Source of the DNA: Kitasatospora atroaurantiaca | GTDB taxonomy: Bacteria > Actinomycetota > Actinomycetes > Streptomycetales > Streptomycetaceae | Assembly: GCF_007828955.1 (NCBI RefSeq) | Contig: NZ_VIVR01000001.1 | Coordinates: 6,448,001 to 6,512,000 of the forward strand | Reading direction: 5' to 3' | DNA: 64,000 nt | Part shown: positions 17,115 through 24,155 of the stretch, one piece after another | Position numbering within the stretch: position 1 is the stretch's first letter | How the letters are laid out: each line of letters opens with the position of its first letter | Notes under the pieces: model-generated | Told to the model about the DNA's origin: nothing | Seen by the model: the letters and a program-made list of their open reading frames with translations, nothing else | The model's database searches: none | Position numbers and translations under genes: made by a program

Positions 17115-18601
17115 GGTGCGGTCTCCTGGAAGACGGGGTCGGCGCCGGCGCGCAGCGCGTCCAACTGGTCGTCGGCGGGGCAGCGGCCGCGCGCCGGGTA
17201 GCGTTCGGCGAACTCGGCCAGCGTGGTGCGCAGCCGGCCGGAGCCGGGGCGCCGGGCGAGGGCCTGGTCGGCGGCGCCGAAGCAGGCGAGCGCGGCCCGG
17301 CGCAGTCCCGGGTCGGTGACCGCGAGGGTGGCCGCCCGGCGCCACAGCTCGGTCCGGGGCGGGCAGAGCTCCTCGGCCGCGCCCAGCGGTTCCAGCGCGG
17401 CCAGCGCCGTGTCGGCGGCCACCGGGTCGTCCAGCAGCGCGGTGACCAGGGCGAGTGGCGCGAGCCAGCCGTCACCGGGTTGGGCGTCGATCATGCGCAG
17501 CTCCAGATGGCCGCGCGGACGGACCGGCGGGAACAGCGTGGTCCGGTGGTAGTCGAGGTCGGCCAGCGTGGGGCGGCGGTCGCCCGCACCGCGCAGCCAG
17601 TCGCGGAAGGTGAGCCCGGCGGGGGCCGTCCACGGCTGCCCGTCGGCGCGGCGCACGCAGAGCACCTCGGCGTCCAGGACGTAGCGGGCCCAGCTCTCGC
17701 GCGGGTCGCCGTCCGGGACCGAGGGCGCGAGGGTGCGGCTCGGATCCATCCGGGACCAGACCATCTGGCGGGTGGAGCGGTAGCCGGTCGGCCGGCCGTC
17801 CAGCAGGGGGGAGTTGGCGAAGGCGGCGACCAGCACCGGCCCGAGCAGCTGGGCCAGCCGCCAGCGCGCCGAGAGCGACTGTGAGCCGGCGTCCGTGCCC
17901 GAGTCCACGCAGACCTGGACGGAGGCGGTGCCGCACATCATGATCCGGCCCCAGGGCCCGGCCCGGTCGAAGTGCTTCTCCATGGCCAGGTAGCGGGGGT
18001 GGTCCAGTTGCATCCGGCGCTCGCGGGCCAGCGGGTCGGTGCCGGAGCCGGTGAGCCGAAGGCCCTGCGCGGCGAGGGCGGTCCGCAGGGCCGCCTGGTC
18101 CAGCAGCAGGTCCTCGGCGCAGCGGGCGGGGTTGTCGGCGGGCTGGGAGCTGAGCTCTACCTGGCCGCCGGGCTCACGGGTGAGGCGGGCGCCTGCCGGG
18201 AGGTGCGGGTCATCGGGGTACTGGCCGTCGGGGTGCCGGCCGTCGGGGTACTGGCCGTCGGGGTACCGGCCGTCGGGGTACTGGCCGTCGGGGTACTGGC
18301 CGTCGGGCTGCGCCGCCGGGGCCGTCACGGCCGCCAGGGCGTCCGCGATGCGCCGCGGATCGACGAGTAAATCAGGACATCGTGCGTCGTGGACGAACCA
18401 CTCGGCCTCCACCCCCACCAACCGGGGAGGACCGATCTTGAAACAGATGCCCGCCAGGTGCATCTCGGCCGTGGACTCCGTCAACGGCGTGACACTGTCG
18501 GGCGTGACGCAGTCAGGCGTCACGCTCGGTTGCAACGGCTTCGGTGCCGGGTGTTGCAGGGGCGTTCGGTTCGGGCGTACGGGTATCACCGGACTCACCA
18601 T
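17108..18601 (-). CDS. egtA: Glutamate-cysteine ligase EgtA with a 15-bp tandem repeat insert
   Basis: A 497-residue (from the longest start) ATP-dependent ligase that makes gamma-glutamylcysteine for EgtB. Conserved parts are GICFKIGPPRLVGVEAEWFVHD (about 51-72), LTREPGGQVELSSQP, MMCGTASVQVCVDSG and the metal/ATP-site segment RGHLELRMIDAQPGD. Residues about 100-130 hold an insert of six pentapeptides P-D-G-(Q/R)-(Y/H), encoded by 15-bp repeats, between the substrate-binding N-terminal strands and the LTREPGG motif; homologues I know lack such repeats. The start is uncertain. The ATG at 18601 has GAGG directly abutting it; the GTG at 18523 or ATG at 18463 would give a length closer to the family, and a perfect palindrome (18502-18525) would then lie at the 5' end of the gene. 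Confidence 0.93.
   Translation of the reverse strand: MVSPVIPVRPNRTPLQHPAPKPLQPSVTPDCVTPDSVTPLTESTAEMHLAGICFKIGPPRLVGVEAEWFVHDARCPDLLVDPRRIADALAAVTAPAAQPDGQYPDGQYPDGRYPDGQYPDGRHPDGQYPDDPHLPAGARLTREPGGQVELSSQPADNPARCAEDLLLDQAALRTALAAQGLRLTGSGTDPLARERRMQLDHPRYLAMEKHFDRAGPWGRIMMCGTASVQVCVDSGTDAGSQSLSARWRLAQLLGPVLVAAFANSPLLDGRPTGYRSTRQMVWSRMDPSRTLAPSVPDGDPRESWARYVLDAEVLCVRRADGQPWTAPAGLTFRDWLRGAGDRRPTLADLDYHRTTLFPPVRPRGHLELRMIDAQPGDGWLAPLALVTALLDDPVAADTALAALEPLGAAEELCPPRTELWRRAATLAVTDPGLRRAALACFGAADQALARRPGSGRLRTTLAEFAERYPARGRCPADDQLDALRAGADPVFQETAPC
18211..18309 (-). repeat. 15-bp in-frame tandem repeat inside egtA
   Basis: Six consecutive 15-bp units (18211-18225, then every 15 nt to 18300) plus a partial seventh. 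The plus-strand unit is CGTCGGGGTACTGGC with point variants. Each unit codes P-D-G-(Q/R)-(Y/H) on the minus strand, so changes in copy number keep the reading frame. Confidence 0.9.
18502..18525. promoter_or_regulatory. Perfect 9-bp palindrome at the egtA 5' end
   Basis: GCGTGACGC (18502-18510) and GCGTCACGC (18517-18525) are exact inverted repeats with a 6-nt spacer. A further GGCGTGAC half-site lies at 18486-18493. If egtA starts at 18463 this is leader or operator DNA; if it starts at 18601 it codes a V-T-P-D repeat. Operator function is an inference. Confidence 0.4.
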
Positions 18602-18698
18602 CCTCGGTTCGCGATTGCGGCCCGGTTCTTCCTGCTCAGTCTGCTACGGACCAAACATGTGTGCTTCTCATGGGACGTTCTCGCTGGTCAAAAGCGCG

Positions 18699-19808
18699 TC
18701 ACGGGCCGGTCAAACGGGTGAGCGCGGCCCGCAGCAGCGGAAGCGGGAGCGCGTAGTTCAGCCGCAGGCAGCCGCGCCAGGACGGGCCGAAGTCGGCGCC
18801 GTCGGCGAGCTCCACGCCACGCTCCGTGAGCAGTTGCTCGCGAGCCCGGTCGGCGGACAGGCCGAGCGCGGTGGCGTCCAGCCACACCAGATAGGAGGCC
18901 TCCGGGCGGGACAGCACGGCCTCCGCCAGCTCGCCCAGGACGAGATCCCGGGCGCTGACGAGGTTGCCGAGCAGCGTCTCCAGCCACGGGCCGCCGTGCC
19001 GGAGCGCGGTGTGCTGGACGACCTGTTCCAGCAGCCCGCCCTCCCAGAGGCCGTACCCCGCCATCAGGCTGAGCAGCCGCTCGCGCAGCCGCGGGTCGGG
19101 GACGAGCGCGAAGCAGCTCGGGATGCCCGAGGTGTTGAAGGTCTTGCCGACGGAGTTGAGCGTCACGGCGTGCCGGGCGAACTCCCCGGCGGCGTCCACG
19201 GCGACGGGGTGACGAAGCCCGTGGTCGGGGTGGACGAGGTCGCTGTGGACCTCGTCCGAGAGCAGCAGCCCGCCGGACTCGGCGGCCGACTCGGCCAGCG
19301 CCCGGATCTCGGCCCGCGTCCAGACCCGCCCGGACGGGTTGTGCGGGCTGCTGAGCATGACGAGGTCGGCGCCGGCGAAGGCCGGGACGGGGAGCCTGTA
19401 GCCGTCCGAGTTCCGGGCCAGCGGCACCTCGCGGTGGGGCAGCCCGGCGGCGCGGCAGAGCTGGGCGAAGCCGCCCCACTCGGGGCTCGGGAACAGCACG
19501 GGACGCCGGGGCGCCGCCGCCTCCAGCAGCAGCCGCAGGGCGGTCCTGGGGCTGAACGGCAGCAGCAGCACCCAGTCCGGGTCGACCGCCACGTCATGGC
19601 GGTCGCGGTACCAGTCGGCGACCAGGCCGCGGCCGCGCGGATCGCAGACCGTGTACCCGAACGCGCTGTGCCCGGCCCGGGCAGCGAGCGCCGCGCCGAT
19701 CTCGGGCGGGCCCGGCAGGTCCATGTCGGCCAGACCCAGCGCGATCCTCCCCGCCCCGGCCCTGGCCCACTTGCTGCTGCCGGTACCGCTGCGGTCGAAC
19801 AGCTCCAT
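18699..19808 (-). CDS. MalY/PatB-type PLP-dependent C-S lyase / aminotransferase
   Basis: A 369-residue fold-type I PLP enzyme. MalY/PatB hallmarks are present: LADMDLPGP (residues 26-34), SSPHNPSGRVW with Asn157, LSDEVHSDLVHP with Asp185, and VTLNSVGKTFNTSGI with the PLP lysine Lys222. The C-terminal substrate arginine lies in GCLRLNYALP. Enzymes of this subgroup cleave cystathionine or other cysteine S-conjugates to pyruvate, ammonia and a thiol. The ATG at 19808 has GGGAG 8 nt upstream. It is read in the same direction as egtA, 97 nt before it. Ergothioneine synthesis ends with a PLP-dependent C-S lyase step (EgtE in mycobacteria, a different class V family), so this enzyme is a candidate for that step. 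A housekeeping cystathionine beta-lyase or aminotransferase remains possible. Confidence 0.85.
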   Translation of the reverse strand: MELFDRSGTGSSKWARAGAGRIALGLADMDLPGPPEIGAALAARAGHSAFGYTVCDPRGRGLVADWYRDRHDVAVDPDWVLLLPFSPRTALRLLLEAAAPRRPVLFPSPEWGGFAQLCRAAGLPHREVPLARNSDGYRLPVPAFAGADLVMLSSPHNPSGRVWTRAEIRALAESAAESGGLLLSDEVHSDLVHPDHGLRHPVAVDAAGEFARHAVTLNSVGKTFNTSGIPSCFALVPDPRLRERLLSLMAGYGLWEGGLLEQVVQHTALRHGGPWLETLLGNLVSARDLVLGELAEAVLSRPEASYLVWLDATALGLSADRAREQLLTERGVELADGADFGPSWRGCLRLNYALPLPLLRAALTRLTGP

Positions 19809-19959
19809 CGCACGGCTCCCTGCGGACGGGGTACGGGCTGCCCACGCTACCCGGGCGCCCGGGGACCCACCGGCAGGACGTGGACCCGGCGCTTCGTCAG
19901 ATCGCGGGGGGCCGGCTCGAACGGCGTACTCTGCTGGTGATCCGGAACGGGAGCACGGC

Positions 19960-20517
19960 ATGAGCGACGGTACACGGGCGGGGGAGGAGGTCACCCTCTT
20001 CGTGGCGCGACGGGTCGACCCGGGCCACGAGGAGGACTTCGACCGCTGGGCCCGGGGCACCCTGGGCGCGGCCGCCGAGCACCCCGGCAACCTGGGCACG
20101 GGCCTGCTGCGGCCGGCCGGCCCCGGCGAACCCTGGCACCTGCTCCTGCACTTCCAGGACGCCGAGGCCTTCCGGGGCTGGCAGGAGTCGCCGGCCCGCG
20201 CGGCCTGCTTCGCCGAGATGGACGGGCATCACGTGGAGGTCGCCCGGCGCGAACTCCTCGGTATGGAAGGCTGGTTCGCCACCACGCCGGCCGGCGCCCA
20301 TCGCACCCCGGCCCCCCGCTGGAAGATGGCGGTCGCGTCGACGCTGGCCATCGCGCCGCTCACCATCCTGGCCAACCTGTTCCTGACCCCGCACCTGCTG
20401 AGCCTTCCGGTCCCCGTCCGCTCGCTCGTCCTGGCCCCGGTGCTGAGCGTCCTGATGACCTATCTGGCACTGCCGGCGGCCACCGGGCTGCTGCGCCGCT
20501 GGCTCTTCCCCTCGTAG
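19960..20517 (+). CDS. Antibiotic-biosynthesis-monooxygenase (ABM) domain membrane protein
   Basis: A 185-residue protein. Residues about 10-100 form an ABM ferredoxin-like domain (VTLFVARRVDPGHEEDFDRWARG ... HPGNLGTGLLRP, WHLLLHFQDAEAFRGWQES). Residues about 122-145 and 152-175 are two membrane helices (VASTLAIAPLTILANLFL, LVLAPVLSVLMTYLALP), ending in a basic tail. This combination is a recurring actinobacterial family without a known reaction. The ABM fold alone does not prove oxygenase activity. GGGAG lies 7 nt before the ATG. It is divergent from the C-S lyase gene across about 150 nt and convergent with the winged-helix gene. Confidence 0.82.
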   Translation: MSDGTRAGEEVTLFVARRVDPGHEEDFDRWARGTLGAAAEHPGNLGTGLLRPAGPGEPWHLLLHFQDAEAFRGWQESPARAACFAEMDGHHVEVARRELLGMEGWFATTPAGAHRTPAPRWKMAVASTLAIAPLTILANLFLTPHLLSLPVPVRSLVLAPVLSVLMTYLALPAATGLLRRWLFPS

Positions 20518-20553
20518 GCGGGAACCGCCAGGTGAGGCTTCGGGCCAACCACA

Positions 20554-20629
20554 AGGGGCGCGGGGAACTGCGCGAGATCGGAAGGCAACGGCCTGCAGCC
20601 TCCCGCCTCGCGCAGCTCCTCGCGCCCCT
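20554..20629. terminator. Inverted-repeat terminator from a dispersed repeat
   Basis: AGGGGCGCGGGGAACTGCGCG-type arm (20554-20574) faces a near-complementary arm (20609-20629, two mismatches) between convergent genes. The same 20-mer core recurs at 53409-53528, so this belongs to a repeat family used at gene ends. Confidence 0.65.
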
Positions 20630-20667
20630 GGGATGCCCGATCCTGATCGGTTGCCCCCGGAACCCCG

Positions 20668-21831
20668 TCACCCGGAGAGCCGGCGCTCCAGCGGGGTGCG
20701 GAACCGCGGGGTGACCCGGGTGGTGCCCAGCCAGGCCTGCAGCCCGGCCGCCTCGGCCGCGACCGCCGCCTCGGCGTCCGCACCGACCTCCTCCAGGTAC
20801 TCCAGAGCGAGCTCTCCGTCGGCCCGCTGCGCCCAGCCGCCGACGATCCGGCCGTTCCACCACACCGTCGGCCCGATGTTGCCCGAGCGGTCGAAGAGTT
20901 CGGCCCGGTTCTCGGTCGGCAGGTACCAGTCGCGTTGCCGCCAGCCCATCGGGGTGGGGTCGAGGGCCGGGAGCAGGGCCGCCCAGGGCGCGGGCTCGGG
21001 GACGGGATCGGTGGCGTCGGCCAGCACGAAGCCCGTGCCCTCCGTCAGGTCGACCGGGACGGCCTCGCAGGCGGCCAGCGCGGCCCGGACCTCGCGCAGG
21101 CCCCAGCCCGTCCACCACTTCACGTCCTCCTCGGTGGCCGGGCCGTAGGAGGCGAGCCAGTGCCGGACCAGCTCCGCCTGCGCCGCCGCGACCGGTAGCT
21201 CGGGCAGGGCCTCCCGCAGGGCCCACTGATGCTGCCCGCTGGTCCAGCCTCCGATCGGACGGTCGCGGACGATCGAGCCCTCCATGCCCATCACGCGCAG
21301 CAGCCGCACACCGATCGTCTGCTTCGCCTCGTACGGCTTGCCGGCGGCGACCGTGATCGCCTCGCGCAACTCCGGGACCAGCTCGCCGAGTCGGGCGCCG
21401 GTAGCCTGGCCGGCCTCGCCCAGCGCGGCCAGCGTCCGCTGCTCCGTCTTCGCCAGCCAGGCCGCGTCGAAACCGCCCTCGGCCGCGAAGGCGAGCAGGC
21501 CGCGCCGCTCCTTCTCGGCCACCTTGCGCATGGTGGACGCCTGGACGACGGGCGCCAGCTCCGCCGGGAAGACGAAGAGCGTGTGCCGCATTCCGTGCAT
21601 CCGTACCAGGGTGCGGTCCTCGTAGAGGGCCCGCTCCAGCGCGGCCGTACCGGGCCGGTCGAGCCGGGCGCCGGTGGAGAGGAAGACCGTCGCGGGGTCG
21701 GTGGCGTGCAGCGCGACCACGGCCTGGGCCACTTGCTCGGGCGAGGTGCAGCGGTGTGCCGGGGCGAGCAGGTGGCGCATGGCCAGGCGGGCTCGGCGCT
21801 GGGCGGTGTCGATCTTCGGGCGGGCGCTCAT
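20668..21831 (-). CDS. Winged-helix DNA-binding domain protein (HTH_42 / YcaQ-like)
   Basis: A 387-residue protein of the 'winged helix DNA-binding domain' family (PF06224), related to E. coli YcaQ and to AlkZ-type DNA glycosylases. Diagnostic stretches are AMRHLLAP near the N-terminus, VALHATDPATVFLSTGARL, ALYEDRTLVRMHGMRHTLFVFP, GEEDVKWWTGWGL-like ATEEDVKWWTGW and the C-terminal LLPALDPTPMGWRQRDWYL ... GNIGPTVWWNGRIVGGW. Some relatives unhook interstrand DNA crosslinks and protect natural-product makers, so a DNA repair or self-protection role is possible. The catalytic Q-x-Q of AlkZ is not clearly seen, so activity is unproven. GGAGG lies 6 nt before the ATG at 21831. One CebR-like box lies 70 nt upstream, so carbon-source control is conceivable. 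Confidence 0.82.
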   Translation of the reverse strand: MSARPKIDTAQRRARLAMRHLLAPAHRCTSPEQVAQAVVALHATDPATVFLSTGARLDRPGTAALERALYEDRTLVRMHGMRHTLFVFPAELAPVVQASTMRKVAEKERRGLLAFAAEGGFDAAWLAKTEQRTLAALGEAGQATGARLGELVPELREAITVAAGKPYEAKQTIGVRLLRVMGMEGSIVRDRPIGGWTSGQHQWALREALPELPVAAAQAELVRHWLASYGPATEEDVKWWTGWGLREVRAALAACEAVPVDLTEGTGFVLADATDPVPEPAPWAALLPALDPTPMGWRQRDWYLPTENRAELFDRSGNIGPTVWWNGRIVGGWAQRADGELALEYLEEVGADAEAAVAAEAAGLQAWLGTTRVTPRFRTPLERRLSG

Positions 21832-21901
21832 GCGGGGCCTCCGGGCGGGTTCGATGCGGTGCCGTCCCGAGAGTCTCATGACGCACCGTCAGTGCCGAGA
21901 T

Positions 21902-21915
21902 CGGGAGCGCTCCCA
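21902..21915. promoter_or_regulatory. CebR-like operator, distal copy
   Basis: CGGGAGCGCTCCCA differs from the published CebR palindrome TGGGAGCGCTCCCA at the first base only. It lies 258 nt before the cellulase start and 70 nt before the divergent winged-helix gene. Confidence 0.75.
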
Positions 21916-21956
21916 TGGAGTTCACCTCGTTCGAGACTTGAACTGCGTCATAACGC

Positions 21957-21987
21957 TTGACGGTGCTCCGCCTTCATGGGTTGATAT
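21957..21987 (+). promoter_or_regulatory. Tentative cellulase promoter
   Basis: TTGACG (21957-21962) is followed after 18-19 nt by TTGATAT (21981-21987). The -35 is good, the -10 is poor, and it lies between the two CebR boxes. The 341-nt gene-free stretch 21832-22172 holds only these sites as far as I can see. Confidence 0.3.
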
Positions 21988-22101
21988 GCGGTGTGCTCAG
22001 GGGCCGCCCTGAGATGCGGGGTGTCATTCGCCCGCCGGCTCCACCAGGTGTCGCCGCACCTCCCCCCGCACCTCTCGCGACACCGCCCGCATTCTGCAAG
22101 G

Positions 22102-22115
22102 TGGGAGCGCTCCCA
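22102..22115. promoter_or_regulatory. CebR operator, proximal copy
   Basis: TGGGAGCGCTCCCA is a perfect match to the CebR box known from Streptomyces, where CebR represses cellulase and cellobiose-uptake genes until cello-oligosaccharides bind it. It is centred about 65 nt before the GH6 start codon, a roadblock position. Confidence 0.9.
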
Positions 22116-22172
22116 CACGCGAGGCCCACAGCACACCCCCCACAGGATCCCCCCACCCGAAAGGATCCACCC

Positions 22173-24152
22173 GTGTCAGGACAGCTACTCCGCAGACTCA
22201 GAACAGCGGCTGCCGCGGCAGTGCTCAGCGCCGCGACCGTCCTCCCGATCGCCATGGCCGCACCCGCCGCCCACGCCGCCACCAAGGTCGACAACCCGTA
22301 CGTGGGCGCCGGCGTGTACGTGAATCCGGAGTGGGCCGCCCATGCCGCCGCCGAGCCGGGCGGCAGCGCGGTCTCCAACCAGCCGACCGCCGTGTGGCTG
22401 GACCGCATCGCCGCGATCTCGGGTTCGAGCAGCTCGATGGGTCTGCGGGCCCACCTGAACGCCGCCGTCACCCAGGCCGCCGGCAAGCCGTTCGTGGTCC
22501 AGCTCGTCATCTACGACCTGCCCGGCCGCGACTGTGCCGCGCTGGCCTCGAACGGTGAGCTGGGGCCGACCGAACTCCCGCGCTACAAGTCGGAGTTCAT
22601 CGACCCGATCGCCACGATCCTGGCCGACCCGGCCTATGCGAACCTGCGGATCGTCACCACCATCGAGATCGACTCGCTGCCGAACCTGGTCACCAACGCC
22701 GGCGGCACCGCCACCGCCACGGCGGCCTGCGACACCATGAAGGCCAACGGCAACTACGTCAACGGAGTCGGGTACGCGCTGGCCAAGTTGGGCGCGATCC
22801 CGAACGTCTACAACTACATCGACGGCGGCCACCACGGCTGGCTCGGCTGGGACTCCAACTTCGACCCTGCCGTCCAACTGCTCCACCAGGCCGCCACCGC
22901 CTCCGGCTCCACGGTCGCCAACGTGCACGGCTTCATCGTCAACACCGCCAACTACTCGGCGCTGAAGGAGCCTTACTTCACCGTCGACGACGTGGTGGCG
23001 GGCCAGCCGGTCCGGGCCACCTCCAAGTGGGTGGACTGGAACAGGTACGCCGACGAACTCGGGTACGCCCAGGCCTTCCGGCAGAAGGCGATCGCGGCCG
23101 GCTTCGACTCCGGCGTCGGCGTGCTGATCGACACCTCCCGCAACGGCTGGGGCGGCGCCAACCGGCCCACCGGCCCCGGCCCGACCACCAGCGGCGACGC
23201 CTACGTCAACGGCGGCCGGATCGACCGTCGCCTGCAGGCCGGCAACTGGTGCAACCAGTCCGGCGCGGGCCTCGGCGAGCGTCCCACCGCAGCTCCGGCA
23301 GCCGGCATCGACGCCTACGTCTGGGTCAAGCCCCCGGGTGAGTCCGACGGCGCCAGCTCCCAGATCGCCAACGACGAGGGCAAGGGCTTCGACCGGATGT
23401 GCGACCCGACCTACACGGGCAACGCGCGCAACGGCAACAACATGTCCGGCGCGCTCCCCAACGCCCCGTTGGCCGGCCACTGGTTCTCCGCGCAGTTCCA
23501 GGAGCTGCTGAAGAACGCCTACCCGCCGGTCTCCGGCGGCGGTGGCGGCACCTCCGACACCACGGCTCCCACCGCCCCGACCGCGCTGAAGTCCACCGCC
23601 ACCACCGCGTCGAGCGTCTCGCTGTCCTGGACGGCCTCGACCGACAACGTCGGCGTCACCGGCTACGACGTCTACCGCGGCACCACCCTGGTGGGCTCCG
23701 CCACCGCCACCTCGTACACCGACAGCGGGCTCACCGCCTCCACCGCCTACAGCTACACCGTCAAGGCGCGCGACGCGGCCGGCAACGTCTCGGCGGCCTC
23801 CAACAGCGTCTCCGCCACCACCGCGTCGAGCGGAGGCGGTACGGGCAACGCGGGCTGCACCGCGACGTACAAGGTCAGCAGTGACTGGGGCGCCGGCTTC
23901 AATGCCGACGTCACGGTGACCAACACCGGCACCGCCGCGACCACGAGCTGGAAGGTGACCTGGACCTGGGCCGGCAGCCAGCAGATCACCAACCTCTGGA
24001 ACGGGTCCTACACCCAGTCCGGCAAGGCGGTCACGGTGACCAACGCCTCGTACAACGGCGCGATCGCGGTCGGCGGCAGCACCGCCTTCGGCTTCGGGGC
24101 GAGCAACTCCGGTACCAACACAGCGCCCACGCTCACCTGCACCGCGAGCTGA
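22173..24152 (+). CDS. Secreted GH6 cellulase with FN3 and CBM2 domains
   Basis: A 659-residue exported cellulase. The signal peptide (RRLRTAAAAAVLSAATVLPIAMAAPAAHAA) ends near Ala36. The GH6 domain runs about 38-450 with Asp120 in YDLPGRDCAALASNGE and the catalytic acid Asp217 in YIDGGHHGWLGW. WVKPPGESDG near the end holds the acidic product-site residues. The insertions in the catalytic domain resemble actinobacterial Cel6B-type cellobiohydrolases, which act from the non-reducing end. A Gly linker leads to a fibronectin type III domain (about 460-550, TAPTALKSTATTASSVSLSW) and a C-terminal family 2 cellulose-binding module (about 555-659, GCTATYKVSSDWGAGFNADVTVTN). AAGGA lies 8 nt before the GTG. 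Two CebR boxes upstream predict induction by cello-oligosaccharides. Confidence 0.95.
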   Translation: MSGQLLRRLRTAAAAAVLSAATVLPIAMAAPAAHAATKVDNPYVGAGVYVNPEWAAHAAAEPGGSAVSNQPTAVWLDRIAAISGSSSSMGLRAHLNAAVTQAAGKPFVVQLVIYDLPGRDCAALASNGELGPTELPRYKSEFIDPIATILADPAYANLRIVTTIEIDSLPNLVTNAGGTATATAACDTMKANGNYVNGVGYALAKLGAIPNVYNYIDGGHHGWLGWDSNFDPAVQLLHQAATASGSTVANVHGFIVNTANYSALKEPYFTVDDVVAGQPVRATSKWVDWNRYADELGYAQAFRQKAIAAGFDSGVGVLIDTSRNGWGGANRPTGPGPTTSGDAYVNGGRIDRRLQAGNWCNQSGAGLGERPTAAPAAGIDAYVWVKPPGESDGASSQIANDEGKGFDRMCDPTYTGNARNGNNMSGALPNAPLAGHWFSAQFQELLKNAYPPVSGGGGGTSDTTAPTAPTALKSTATTASSVSLSWTASTDNVGVTGYDVYRGTTLVGSATATSYTDSGLTASTAYSYTVKARDAAGNVSAASNSVSATTASSGGGTGNAGCTATYKVSSDWGAGFNADVTVTNTGTAATTSWKVTWTWAGSQQITNLWNGSYTQSGKAVTVTNASYNGAIAVGGSTAFGFGASNSGTNTAPTLTCTAS

Positions 24153-24155
24153 GGC

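Noticed and set aside
18211..18309. CRISPR-like array
   Set aside because: The 15-bp units are contiguous without spacers and lie in frame inside egtA.
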